Source: Fodinicurvata fenggangensis DSM 21160 (GTDB lineage Bacteria; Pseudomonadota; Alphaproteobacteria; Kiloniellales; DSM-21159). Taken from it: a DNA stretch of 64,000 nt. The notes under the pieces were generated by a model. The model was not told the DNA's origin, ran no database searches, and was given only the letters and a program-made list of their open reading frames with translations. Position numbers and translations under genes: made by a program. Below, one piece after another: positions 39,145 to 49,105 of the stretch; within the stretch, counting starts at the first letter, position 1, and the number at the start of each line of letters is the position of its first letter. The DNA is taken from the NCBI RefSeq assembly GCF_000686045.1, contig NZ_JMLV01000006.1:62001-126000 (forward strand), given 5' to 3'.

Positions 39145-39921
39145 TCAGCCCAGCACGAACATCCGGATCGGCATCCAGATCGCCATCAGCACCATCATCA
39201 GGTTCTCGGTCAGCGAGATGAAGCCCAGCGGCACCTTGCTGCTGCCGCCGACACAGGCGCATTTCAGTTCGCGCTTGTCGATATAGACCGCCTTGAAGAC
39301 CGAGGCGGCCCCAACGGCCCCGATGAAGAGCGCCAGCGGCGCCGCGATCCAGATGAGGACGCCCGCGATCATCAGCACACCGGCCGCGGTCTCGGCAAAG
39401 GGATAGAAATAGGCATAGCGCACCTGTCGCTGGGCCAGCAGGTCGTAGTTCAGGAACATCGTGCTGAAGCTTTCCACGTCCTGCAGCTTCTGCAGGCCCA
39501 GCAGGCACATGGAGATGGCGATGAACAGCTCCAGCGTGCGCAGCGAGATAATCGCCTCGGGTGACAGGTGGCTGACGGCCAGCGCCATCAGCAGGCCAAG
39601 GGAGAACAGCGCGATGATCGGCTTATAACTGGTCTCGTCCTCCGCTTCCTCTGCGCTGTCCTTGCCCAGGTGCACGCGCAGTTCGTCATAGCCGCCGACA
39701 CGCGCGCCGTCGATGAAGACCTGGGGCGTGGTCTCCACGTCATGCTTGTCCTGAAAGGCGTCCGTCTCTTCGCGCGTGGTCAGCCAGTGGTCCTCGACGG
39801 AATAGCCTTCGCGTTCCAGCAGGTCCTTGGCCTTCAGCCCGAAGGGGCAGACATGATCCTCCATGACCATGCGATAGAGGGCGGCCTCTTGCGCGCCGCC
39901 GTCGTTGCGCGACTGTGCCAT
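39145..39921 (-). CDS. Glutaredoxin-MauE/DoxX-like membrane fusion
   Basis: 258 residues. Residues 14-85 are a glutaredoxin fold: MEDHVCPFGLKAKDLLEREG, with TTPQVFIDGARVGGYDEL as cis-Pro and binding strand. The active site is CPFG, so only one Cys remains, a monothiol form. After a linker, four hydrophobic segments (from about 100) with CACVGGSSKVPLG resemble MauE/DoxX membrane redox proteins. It likely joins thiol chemistry to a membrane partner; substrate is unknown. Single-gene unit, convergent with the Fic insertion. Confidence 0.7.
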   Translation of the reverse strand: MAQSRNDGGAQEAALYRMVMEDHVCPFGLKAKDLLEREGYSVEDHWLTTREETDAFQDKHDVETTPQVFIDGARVGGYDELRVHLGKDSAEEAEDETSYKPIIALFSLGLLMALAVSHLSPEAIISLRTLELFIAISMCLLGLQKLQDVESFSTMFLNYDLLAQRQVRYAYFYPFAETAAGVLMIAGVLIWIAAPLALFIGAVGAASVFKAVYIDKRELKCACVGGSSKVPLGFISLTENLMMVLMAIWMPIRMFVLG

Positions 39922-40129
39922 TGGTTCGTCTCCGCGTTGGTCTTCAGGGGCGGCCGGCCCCGCCCGGAATCAGCGGGCGGAAAGGCCGGCGCCTTCGCAA
40001 GTCCCCTAGACAGATGGCCCCTCCGGGAACGCGAACAACACCTTCCGGACCCAAGAGCCGGGCGGATTTCGTGACAATTCTCGGGACATGGCGGGGCACG
40101 GGACGGCGCTCACGTCACGTCTTATCCGC

Positions 40130-40993
40130 TCAGCTGATCTTCAGCACGTCGAAGAACAGGTTGACCATCACGCTGGAGCGGTTCTGCAGGGCGAAGACGT
40201 ATTCCGGGCGCTTGTCGGCCATTTCCAGGACGCTCAGCTTGCGGATCTGGTCCTGGCGGCTGGAGCCGTGCTCCCACATGAAGCCGATGCCCAGGTTGTT
40301 GGCCACGGCCTCGAAGACGCCGTCGCGGGTGTCCAGGATCATGGCCGGTCGCGGGGTGAGATCGACGCTGCGAAAGGCCTTGTCCACCACGCGCTGGGTG
40401 GACGAGCCGGCGCTGCGGAAGATCAGGTGGTGGTTGGCCAGCTCGCGGCAGGACACCGCCTGGCGGCGCGCCAGTGCATGATTGGGATGCACCAGCGCCA
40501 CGACTCCCTGGTTCAGGCAGACCTGGCGGCGGAAGCGGCCGTCGTCGGGCACGTCCGGCAGGATGGCAACATCCACGCGCTGGTCCACCACGGCGTTCAG
40601 GATGCGACTCCAGCTGCCCATCTCGACCTGCACCTGCACCCCCGGATAGGCCCGCTGGAAGGCGCCGATATAGGTCATCCCGGGCATCGAGTTGCCCAGG
40701 CCGATGCGCAGCTGCCCCTCCTTCAGTTCGCGATGCTGCATCAGGATGCGGGTCGCCTCGCTCTCGCGCTCCTGCATGCCGGCGGTCACGGCATAGAGCC
40801 GCTGGCACAGCGCGGTGGGGTTCAGGCCGTTGCCCCGGCGGTCGAACAGCTGCACCGCAAAGTCCCGTTCCAGGTCGCGCACCAGCTGCGCCGCCGAGGG
40901 CTGCGAGATCTCCAGCCGCTTGGCGGCAGCGGAGAAACTGCCGGTCTCGTATACGGCGTTCAGGGCGCGGATGCGCGCGGATGTCAGGGCCAT
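40130..40993 (-). CDS. LysR-family transcriptional regulator
   Basis: About 287 residues. The N-terminal winged HTH (TSARIRALNAVYETGSFSAAAKRLEISQP, residues 3-31) is followed by a periplasmic-binding-protein-like effector domain. I start at ATG 40993; a GTG at 41029 would add 12 residues. It is divergent from the ABC importer operon at 41118, so it very likely controls that operon in response to its substrate. Confidence 0.9.
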   Translation of the reverse strand: MALTSARIRALNAVYETGSFSAAAKRLEISQPSAAQLVRDLERDFAVQLFDRRGNGLNPTALCQRLYAVTAGMQERESEATRILMQHRELKEGQLRIGLGNSMPGMTYIGAFQRAYPGVQVQVEMGSWSRILNAVVDQRVDVAILPDVPDDGRFRRQVCLNQGVVALVHPNHALARRQAVSCRELANHHLIFRSAGSSTQRVVDKAFRSVDLTPRPAMILDTRDGVFEAVANNLGIGFMWEHGSSRQDQIRKLSVLEMADKRPEYVFALQNRSSVMVNLFFDVLKIS

Positions 40994-41117
40994 GATGGAC
41001 GCAATCCCGGCGGGTGAAGTGAAAGGCACCTTGGCCTGAAGGTTTTACCTATATCTGTAATAGAGCTGTCAAGCCTGTGCTTTAGGGTCCCCGAAACTTC
41101 AAGGAGATCGGAAGAGC

Positions 41118-42333
<1,216 letters not shown>

Positions 42334-42341
<8 letters not shown>

Positions 42342-43374
42342 CGCCAGCCTGAAGGCCCCCTCCCTGCTGCCCCGGTTACCGCGGCTGGCGCGCCCGGCCG
42401 TCCGCGCCGACACGCCCGAGGCCAGCCGCGCGCGCACCGGCGTCCTGTTCACCCTGCCGGCCATCGTCCTGATGCTGGTGATCCTGATCGTGCCCATCCT
42501 GATGGCGGGCGTCCTGTCCTTCACCGACTACAGCCTGGGCCGCGCCGGCTTCGACTGGGTCGGGGTGCAGAACTACGAGCACCTGCTCTCGCGCTCGGCC
42601 TACCGCTCGATGTTCGTGGCCACCCTGACCTACGTCTTCGTGGTGGTCCCGGCCTCGGTGGGCCTGGGGCTCGGCGCGGCGCTGCTGATCTCGTCGCTGC
42701 GCGTCGGCGGCGATTTCTACAAGACCATCTATTTCCTGCCGGTGATGGCGGCCCTGCTGGCCATGGCCATCGTCTGGGAATTCGCCCTGCACCCCACGCT
42801 CGGTATCGTCAATTCGACCCTGGCGGCCGGCTGCGACATCGGCTGGCTGCGCGGCCTGCTGACCGGCGCCTGGCTCGGTGGCGACCCCGCCGCCAGCTGG
42901 TACGGCCAGGGCTGCGCCGACGGCTTCCCGCTGTGGCTGGGCGACCGCGACTACGCCATCTGGACGCTCTGCTTCATCGGCATCTGGCAGGCCTTCGGCT
43001 TCAACATGGTGCTCTACCTGGCCGGGCTGACCGGCATCCCGCGCGAGCTCTACCACGCCGCCGAGATGGACGGCGCCAAGTCGGGCTGGGAGCGGTTCCG
43101 CCTGGTGACCTGGCCCAAGCTGGGGCCGACCACGGTCTTCGTGGTGACCATCACCTCGATCCGCTCGTTCCAGGTCTTCGACCAGGTGGAGGCGCTGACC
43201 AGCGGTGGCCCCATGAAGAGCACCTACGTCATGATGTACGCCATCTACGAAAAGGCGATCCAGCAGAACCTGATCGGCATCGGGGCGGCAATCACCATGG
43301 TCTTCCTGGGCTTCGTCCTGCTGATGACTCTCATCCAGCGTCACCTCGTCGAACGAAGGGTCCACTATTCATGA
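42334..43374 (+). CDS. ABC importer permease (UgpA/MalF type)
   Basis: About 346-residue inner-membrane permease with six or more helices and the EAA-type coupling loop [26 protein letters not shown] near 245. ATG 42334 overlaps the ATPase stop. A large periplasmic-side insertion (about residues 150-215) carries several Trp and two Cys and is longer than usual for the family. It pairs with the next gene. Confidence 0.88.
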
Positions 43375-44267
43375 CCACTTACCGTTTCTCTACCGGGGAA
43401 ACCATCAAGCACGTCGTCCTGATCCTGGGCGCCCTGGTGGTGCTGCTGCCCTTCTACCTGATGGTCTCCACCTCGCTGAAGGCACCGCAGGAGATCGAGA
43501 CCAACCGCGGCGGCTTCCTCGGCCAGCAGGAAATGATGGTCGACGGGGACTGCGTGCGCCAGGGCAACGCAGAGGAGGACTGCCGGCAGCGGCCCGTCGT
43601 CTACAACTACACCCAGGCCTTCGAGAAGGCGCCGCTGCTGCGCTATCTGCTGAACGGCGTCATCGTCACCGTCTCGATCTTCATCATCCAGGTGGTGGTG
43701 GCCCTGCCCTGTGCCTATGCGCTGGCCAAGCTCAGGTTCCGGGGGCGTAGCCTGGTCTTCGGCGCGGTCATTGTCTGCCTGTTGATCCCGGTCCACGCCA
43801 TCGCCCTGCCGCTCTATATCGGCCTGGCCAAGGCGGGGCTGACCAACAGCTACGCCGCACTCATCATACCCTGGACCATCTCGGCCTTCGGCATCTTCCT
43901 GATGCGCCAGTTCTTCATGACGGTGCCCGACGACCTGATCGACGCCGCGCGCATGGACGGCATGAGCGAGTTCGCCATCGTCTGGCGGGTCATGCTGCCG
44001 GCGGCCGTCCCGGCGCTGCTGGCCTTCGCCATCTTCTCGGTGGTGGCGCACTGGAACGACTACTTCTGGCCACGCATCGTCATCACCAGCAGCCAGGAAC
44101 TGTTCACCCCGCCGCTGGGCCTGCGCGAGTTCAAGGGCGAAATGGCCGACCACGCCTATGGCCCGATGATGGCCACGGCCACGATCATCGTCACCCCGCT
44201 GATCGTCGCCTTCCTGCTGGCCCAGCGCCGCTTCATCGAGGGCATCACGCTGAGCGGCATGAAGTAG
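43371..44267 (+). CDS. ABC importer permease (UgpE/MalG type)
   Basis: 298 residues, six predicted helices; coupling loop DLIDAARMDGMSEFAIVWRVMLPAAVPALLA near 190 fits the MalG/UgpE group. Overlaps the partner permease by four bases (ATGA). An insert with two Cys (DGDCVRQGNAEEDCRQR) sits near residues 59-75, unusual for the family and periplasmic by prediction. The next 150 bp hold a GC-rich hairpin before the solute-binding gene. Confidence 0.9.
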   Translation: MTTYRFSTGETIKHVVLILGALVVLLPFYLMVSTSLKAPQEIETNRGGFLGQQEMMVDGDCVRQGNAEEDCRQRPVVYNYTQAFEKAPLLRYLLNGVIVTVSIFIIQVVVALPCAYALAKLRFRGRSLVFGAVIVCLLIPVHAIALPLYIGLAKAGLTNSYAALIIPWTISAFGIFLMRQFFMTVPDDLIDAARMDGMSEFAIVWRVMLPAAVPALLAFAIFSVVAHWNDYFWPRIVITSSQELFTPPLGLREFKGEMADHAYGPMMATATIIVTPLIVAFLLAQRRFIEGITLSGMK

Positions 44268-44421
44268 GACCAACCGGATACAGGCTCAACGAGACAGGGC
44301 CCGGACCGCCCTGCCAGGCGGCCCGGACCCCATGCCCCACAAGAGGGGCTTCACCGGACGGGGCGGCACGAAACGTCGAGAGAACCGCCCCGACCAGCAC
44401 TGAGAAAAGAAGGATAGACCC

Positions 44422-45675
44422 ATGAAACGCTTACTGTCCACGGCCGCACTTGCCCTGTGCATCTCGGCCCCCGCCCAGGCGACCGAGATCGATGTCGCCT
44501 ATGCCTACTCCTCGCTCTTCGATCCGACTTTCGAGGAGATCATGCAGGACTTCACAGAGGCGCATCCCGACATCACCGTCAACTTCCGCACCACCTACGA
44601 GCAGTACGAGGACGGCACCAACACCGTCCTGCGCGAGGCCGTCTCCGGCGACCTGCCGGACGTCACGCTCCAGGGCCTGAACCGCCAGGCCATCCTGGTG
44701 GATCGCGGCATCGCCCGCTCGCTGGAACCCTTCATCGAACAGGAAAGCGATTTCCAGAAGGACGGCTACCACGAAGCCATGCTGGATCTCTCCACCTTCG
44801 ACGGCGAGGTCTACGGCCTGCCCTTCGCGGTCTCCACGCCCATCGGCTACTACAACATGGACATCCTGAACGAAGCCGGCGTGGAGGAGATTCCCGAGAC
44901 CTGGGACGGTATCGTCGAGGTCTGCCAGAAGATCAACGCCAACACCGATCACGAGGCGATCTTCTGGTACTGGAACATCACCGGCAACTGGTTCCTGCAG
45001 TCGCTGCTGTGGAGCCAGGGCGAGCCCACCATCGCGGACGGCCGCTTCAACTTCGACAACGAGGCCGGCCTGAAGAGCCTGCAGACCATGGAGAAGATCT
45101 TCGACGGCTGCGAGATGAAGAACTACTCCAACGCCGACGCTCGCAAGTCCTTCTCGTCCGGGCAGATCGGCATGTATTTCACCTCCACCTCCTCCGTCGG
45201 CTTCGTGGACAGCAACAAGACCGGCGACTGGACCTTCCGCACCGCCCCCTTCCAGGGTATCGACGGACCGCCGGAAGCCCTGCCGGCCGGCGGCAACGCG
45301 GCGATGCTCGTCTCCGACAGCGAGGATCCCGAAGTGCTGCAGGCCGCCTGGACCTTCGTGAAGTTCATCACCTCCGGCCAGGGTGCGGCCGCCGTGGCAC
45401 GCACCACGGGCTACATTCCGCCCAACAAGGCCGCCAACGAGGAGATCCTGGTGGACTTCTACGAGGAGAATCCGAACAAGGAAACGGCGGTCAAGCAGCT
45501 GCCCCTGCTGTCCGAGTGGTTCGCCTATCCGGGCGACAACGGCCTGGCCATCACCCAGACCATTGAAGACCACATGGAATCCATCCTGGTCGGCGACGTC
45601 GAGGACATGGAAGCCCTGCAGCAGCAGATGGTGGACGAGGTGAACGAGATGCTTCCCGAGCCGGAAGGCTCCTGA
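44422..45675 (+). CDS. ABC importer solute-binding protein (UgpB-like)
   Basis: 417-residue periplasmic protein, signal peptide at residues 1-20 (ending AQA-TE). Body matches family 1 binding proteins: DVTLQGLNRQAILVDRG, PFAVSTPIGYYNMDILNEAG, and LPAGGNAAMLV near 290. Similar to glycerol-3-phosphate or oligosaccharide binders. Placed after both permeases, unlike the more common first position. RBS AAGAAGGA precedes it. Confidence 0.9.
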   Translation: MKRLLSTAALALCISAPAQATEIDVAYAYSSLFDPTFEEIMQDFTEAHPDITVNFRTTYEQYEDGTNTVLREAVSGDLPDVTLQGLNRQAILVDRGIARSLEPFIEQESDFQKDGYHEAMLDLSTFDGEVYGLPFAVSTPIGYYNMDILNEAGVEEIPETWDGIVEVCQKINANTDHEAIFWYWNITGNWFLQSLLWSQGEPTIADGRFNFDNEAGLKSLQTMEKIFDGCEMKNYSNADARKSFSSGQIGMYFTSTSSVGFVDSNKTGDWTFRTAPFQGIDGPPEALPAGGNAAMLVSDSEDPEVLQAAWTFVKFITSGQGAAAVARTTGYIPPNKAANEEILVDFYEENPNKETAVKQLPLLSEWFAYPGDNGLAITQTIEDHMESILVGDVEDMEALQQQMVDEVNEMLPEPEGS

Positions 45676-45770
45676 TCCATCCATCCGACACCCGGCGGGG
45701 GTGCGTCCAGGCGGACGCACCCCCGCCTCCTTCCCTCAGGGCGCGCAATGCCCTTAAAGGAGTGCCTTCC

Positions 45771-46628
45771 ATGACCCAGGCCCTCACCTTCCTGATCCTG
45801 ACCGACACCCATTTCGTCCCGCCGGGCGGGCGCCTCTATGGCCTCGACCCGCAGGCCCGGCTGCAGGCGGCCATCGACTGCATCAACCGGGACCATCCGG
45901 ACCTGGACTTCGTCATCATCACCGGCGACCTGGCCCATCTCGGCGAACCCGCGGCCTATCGCAGCCTGTCCGAAACGCTGGCGGGCCTGCAGGTGCCGGT
46001 CATCCTGCTGCTGGGCAACCACGACAGCCGGCCGGACTTCATAGAAGCCTTCCCCGAGGCCCCGCGCGACCGCGACGGCTTCCTGCAGCTGGTGCGCAGC
46101 TATCCGGCGGCCACCGTCATCACGCTGGACACCCTGGACGAGGAAACCCGGGGCGGCCACGGCGTGCTCTGCGAACGGCGCCGCGATTTCCTGGCCCAGG
46201 CCCTGCGCGGCGCGCCGGCCGACCGGCCCGTCCTGCTGTTCCAGCACCATCCGCCCTTCGACACCGGCATGCCGCACATGGACCGTATCAAGCTGGTGAA
46301 CGGCCCCGACCTGCACGCGGTGTTCGAGACCACGGGCCGCAAGCCGGACCACCTCTTCATGGGCCACCTGCACCGCCCCATCTCGGGCACCTGGCAGGGC
46401 ATTCCCTTCCAGGTCCTGCGTTCGCTGAACCACCAGGTGGCCTTCGACCTGGACCGCGCGGATCACATCCCGGGCACCCACGAGGCGCCAGACTATGCCC
46501 TGGTCCGGGTCCAGGACGGCCAGGTCCTCGTGCATCAGCGCTCGTTCCTCTACGAGGGGCCACTCTATTCGCTACAGGATCCGGAGGCCGTGGCGGCGCG
46601 CGCACCGGAAGAGCTCGCCGCCCTGTGA
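45771..46628 (+). CDS. Metallophosphoesterase (CpdA/GpdQ-like)
   Basis: About 285-residue class III phosphodiesterase. Metal motifs: LTDTHFV (DxH, near 12), GDLAHLG, LGNHDSR (GNHD, near 83), HHPPFD near 160 and GHLHRP near 202. Start ATG 45771 has AAAGGAG upstream. GpdQ releases glycerol-3-phosphate from glycerophosphodiesters, which would fit the Ugp-type importer; CpdA hydrolyses cAMP. In this operon the first reading is more likely. Confidence 0.85.
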   Translation: MTQALTFLILTDTHFVPPGGRLYGLDPQARLQAAIDCINRDHPDLDFVIITGDLAHLGEPAAYRSLSETLAGLQVPVILLLGNHDSRPDFIEAFPEAPRDRDGFLQLVRSYPAATVITLDTLDEETRGGHGVLCERRRDFLAQALRGAPADRPVLLFQHHPPFDTGMPHMDRIKLVNGPDLHAVFETTGRKPDHLFMGHLHRPISGTWQGIPFQVLRSLNHQVAFDLDRADHIPGTHEAPDYALVRVQDGQVLVHQRSFLYEGPLYSLQDPEAVAARAPEELAAL

Positions 46629-47458
46629 GCGAGAAATCCGTGAGAGACGCCGATATCCCCCACCCGGAGCAGAGGCTGGCCGAGAGGGTTGACCTCGACC
46701 GCTACCGCGCCTTTCTCTGCGACCTGGACGGCTGCCTGGTCTCCGGGCAGACCGTCCTGCCCGGCGCCCGGGCCTTCGTCGACTACGCCGGCGCGCGCCT
46801 GCACCTGCTCAGCAACAATTCCACCGACACGCCGGAAACGCTCAGCGAACGCCTGCGCGCCCTGGACCTGGTCATCCCGCCCGAGCGCATCCTCCTGGCC
46901 GGCACCGCCAGCCTGGACCACCTGGCCAACACCGTCCCCGGCGTCACGGTGGCGCTCTACGGCACCCCGGCCCTGCACGACCATGCCCGCACGCGCGGCC
47001 TGCACCTGACCGACGACAACCCCAGTCATGTGGTGCTCACCCGTCATCCCGGCTTCACCTACGACGACCTCAACCGAATCATCCGCCAACTCGCCCAGGG
47101 CGCCCAGCTGATCGTCACCAATCCCGACCGCACGCACCCGGGCGCCGACGGCCTGCCGGTGGCCGAGACCGGCGCCCTGCTGGCCGCCCTGCGCGCCTGC
47201 CAGCCCAAGCTGACCTGCCAGGTGATCGGCAAGCCCGAGCCCCTGCTCTACCGCATCGCCCTGGACCGCCTGCAGTTGCCCGCCAGGGACATCCTCGCCA
47301 TCGGTGATAACCCGGCGACAGATGGACTGGGCGCTCGGCGTGCGGGGATGGCAGTGGCGTTGGTTGGGGAATCTGATGAGGAAGAAAGAGAGATTACTGG
47401 GAAGCTGCGCACTCTTGTTGATTTCCTAAGTATTTCACCTCAAGGGCAAAATAGTTAA
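46625..47458 (+). CDS. HAD-IIA family phosphatase
   Basis: 277 residues, GTG start overlapping the previous stop (GTGA). HAD motifs: FLCDLDGCLVSG (near 33), LLSNNSTDT (near 60), KPEPLLY (near 204) and AIGDNPATDGLGARRAGM (near 220). HAD-IIA enzymes include NagD and phosphoglycolate-type phosphatases. Role: removing phosphate from an imported compound. The last 29 residues are codon-poor compared with the start; the 3' end may have been replaced when the toxin-antitoxin segment entered. Confidence 0.85.
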   Translation: MSEKSVRDADIPHPEQRLAERVDLDRYRAFLCDLDGCLVSGQTVLPGARAFVDYAGARLHLLSNNSTDTPETLSERLRALDLVIPPERILLAGTASLDHLANTVPGVTVALYGTPALHDHARTRGLHLTDDNPSHVVLTRHPGFTYDDLNRIIRQLAQGAQLIVTNPDRTHPGADGLPVAETGALLAALRACQPKLTCQVIGKPEPLLYRIALDRLQLPARDILAIGDNPATDGLGARRAGMAVALVGESDEEEREITGKLRTLVDFLSISPQGQNS

Positions 47459-47982
47459 TCGCCACGCTTTGCCCGCTCCTCACCAATCACCTGCAAAGCC
47501 ACCGCTAGTGGCAGATACAAGGTGCGGGGCTGATCCAAGAGCGACGTAAAGCCAAAGGCTTCGTAGAATTTTACGGCGTGGTCATCGATGGCGTTGACGA
47601 AGACCGCGTGTGCACCGATCGAGGATGTTGCCACGGTTTGGATTGCATCGAACAGCAGTGCCTCGCCCAACCCCAGCCCCGCAAAATCCTGATGCCGTGC
47701 CAGCCAGCCGATCAGGACGGCCGGGACGCTCGGGTAACGAGGCAGCTTCTTCGCAAGCGTCTCCGGCACGTCCGTCAACGGCACGTTGCTCGATGACAGG
47801 GTGTAGAAGCCGGCCACCCTTTGCGTCGTCAGTTCGCAGGCGACAAAGCAGGTGGCGTAGTTGCGCCTGATGTCCTGGGAAACGGTCTTTCGGAAATAGT
47901 GGTCGATCCGATCATTGCCGCAGGCGAAGTCGGACCGGTCATGCGCCTTGGTCAGGGGCTCGATCGAAAAGCGAGCTGTCAC
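47455..47982 (-). CDS. GNAT-type toxin (TacT-like)
   Basis: 175-residue acetyltransferase. IEPLTKAHDRSDFACGNDRI opens the family, ARHQDFAGLGLGEALLFDAI is the acetyl-CoA loop, and the fold ends with AVKFYEAFGFTSL. In known systems this enzyme acetylates aminoacyl-tRNA and stops translation. The gene overlaps the antitoxin stop by four bases, the standard tacA-tacT layout. Convergent with the HAD gene, with four shared bases. Confidence 0.9.
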   Translation of the reverse strand: MTARFSIEPLTKAHDRSDFACGNDRIDHYFRKTVSQDIRRNYATCFVACELTTQRVAGFYTLSSSNVPLTDVPETLAKKLPRYPSVPAVLIGWLARHQDFAGLGLGEALLFDAIQTVATSSIGAHAVFVNAIDDHAVKFYEAFGFTSLLDQPRTLYLPLAVALQVIGEERAKRGD

Positions 47983-48269
47983 CGGCGTGCGATGAGATCG
48001 GCATGACGTTGCGCGGCTTTCTTGAGGCGCTCGGTGGGCTCCGGCGGGTGGATCAGTGCCTCGGCAAATCGAACCTGGTCCTCACGCACAAGACGGAAAA
48101 TGTCAGCCTGCTCCACCTCCCGACGGGCCTCCTCGCCGGCCGTGGCAACCAGATAGCCGGTCAGCGTCATGCCGCGCAGCTTGGCGGCCCGTTGCATGGT
48201 CTCATAGACATGCCGGGGCAAGCGCGCTTCCAAGCGGGCGGTTTCGTTGTCAGTCGCTGTTCTCGTCAT
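47979..48269 (-). CDS. DUF1778 antitoxin (TacA-like)
   Basis: About 96 residues, start ATG 48269 with GGAAGC upstream. ARLEARLPRHVYETMQRAAKLRGMTLTGYLV is the ribbon-helix-helix DNA-binding part; the second half binds the toxin. Such antitoxins repress their own operon, and the palindrome at 48296-48312 just upstream fits as operator. Confidence 0.9.
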   Translation of the reverse strand: MTRTATDNETARLEARLPRHVYETMQRAAKLRGMTLTGYLVATAGEEARREVEQADIFRLVREDQVRFAEALIHPPEPTERLKKAAQRHADLIARR

Positions 48270-48295
48270 GGCATAGCTTCCTTTCTTGCCATACA

Positions 48296-48312
48296 TACGG
48301 CAAATTGCCGTA
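48296..48312. promoter_or_regulatory. Palindromic operator of the toxin-antitoxin pair
   Basis: TACGGCAAATTGCCGTA is a perfect 17-bp palindrome, 26 bp upstream of the antitoxin start. It is the expected place for autorepression by the DUF1778 protein. Confidence 0.75.
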
Positions 48313-48407
48313 CACAACAAGAAATTTGCTGGCCTCATCGGTTCTCGACAGCTTTCTGTGAGAGGCAAGCCCGCTTTCCTTGACACACCTCGGATCGCAT
48401 CTCCCCT

Positions 48408-48650
48408 CTATCTGTCGATCGCGGCCAGTTCATACTGATTCTGCAGATTGAGCCAGAACTGCGGGTCGCTGCCAAACCAATGGCCAAATCGCAGGGCCGT
48501 GTCGCCGGTAACCGCACGCTTGCCGGCGATGATCTGGGAAACACGGTTTGGCGGCACGTCAATCTGGCGTGCGAACTCCGTCGGGGTGAGGCCGAGTTCA
48601 TCAAGTTCATCCTTGAGGACAGCGCCGGGATGTACAGCTCTCATAAACAT
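48408..48650 (-). CDS. HigA-like antitoxin, apparently orphan
   Basis: 80 residues, start ATG 48650 with AAAGGAGG seven bases upstream. The HTH VLKDELDELGLTPTEFARQIDV and VPPNRVSQIIAGKRAVTGDTALRFGHWFG match HigA/VapI antitoxins, as does the C-terminal FWLNLQNQYEL. No toxin gene is next to it. In the region just upstream the stop-proximal codons VVDYH, as in HigB, remain, with an in-frame stop before them. Confidence 0.85.
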   Translation of the reverse strand: MFMRAVHPGAVLKDELDELGLTPTEFARQIDVPPNRVSQIIAGKRAVTGDTALRFGHWFGSDPQFWLNLQNQYELAAIDR

Positions 48651-48826
48651 AGGTGGACCTCCTTTCCTCAGTGATAGTCCACAACGATCTATTCGAGACA
48701 GGTATGAGCCACTACGCACATGGTGTTGGGTGTTTCGATGTTTATACCTCAGTCTTGCACACAAACAATCAGTATGAAGCCTGAAGAAGGACCTTATCCG
48801 TAAAGTTAAATCAACTAACCCACGCA

Positions 48827-48857
48827 TTGACAGCACATAAGCACCAGGGGTTACAAT
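48827..48857 (+). promoter_or_regulatory. Candidate promoter of the helicase operon
   Basis: TTGACA at 48827-48832 and TACAAT at 48852-48857 are 19 bp apart, near-consensus hexamers with a long spacer. The rest of 48651-48924 is AT-rich and shows only the higB-like remnant noted elsewhere. Confidence 0.4.
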
Positions 48858-48924
48858 CAAAGCGCGATATAGTTGTTTTGAAACGGCCTAACAGCCGATG
48901 GGACCAACATGGGGGTGCACGGCC

Positions 48925-49104
48925 ATGACGCGAGCAGAGAAGCAGTGTTTTCTCGTTTATGAACGGCCTCACCTAGCCAGGATGCTTAATCAACAGCCGG
49001 CGTTCCGAAGTAGGAAGATCAAATGCGGCCTTGGTGAGTTTGTTGATGACAGAGGTGTTTTACATTCAAGGCGATATAACTTTGTGCAAGCGGAATTAGA
49101 TTAA
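48925..49104 (+). CDS. Small ORF coupled to the helicase gene
   Basis: 59 residues (MTRAEKQCFLVYERPHLARM onward), or 68 if the ATG at 48898 is used. It ends one base before the helicase start codon (TAAG-ATG), so the two are likely translated together. The sequence has basic residues and a CGLGEFVDDRGVL stretch but no known domain. It may be a partner or regulator. Codon use is like the helicase. Confidence 0.5.
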   Translation: MTRAEKQCFLVYERPHLARMLNQQPAFRSRKIKCGLGEFVDDRGVLHSRRYNFVQAELD

Positions 49105-49105
49105 G

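Noticed and set aside
44268-44421. GC-rich hairpin as a riboswitch
   Set aside because: Simple stem with no conserved core; more likely an mRNA-stabilising element between importer genes.
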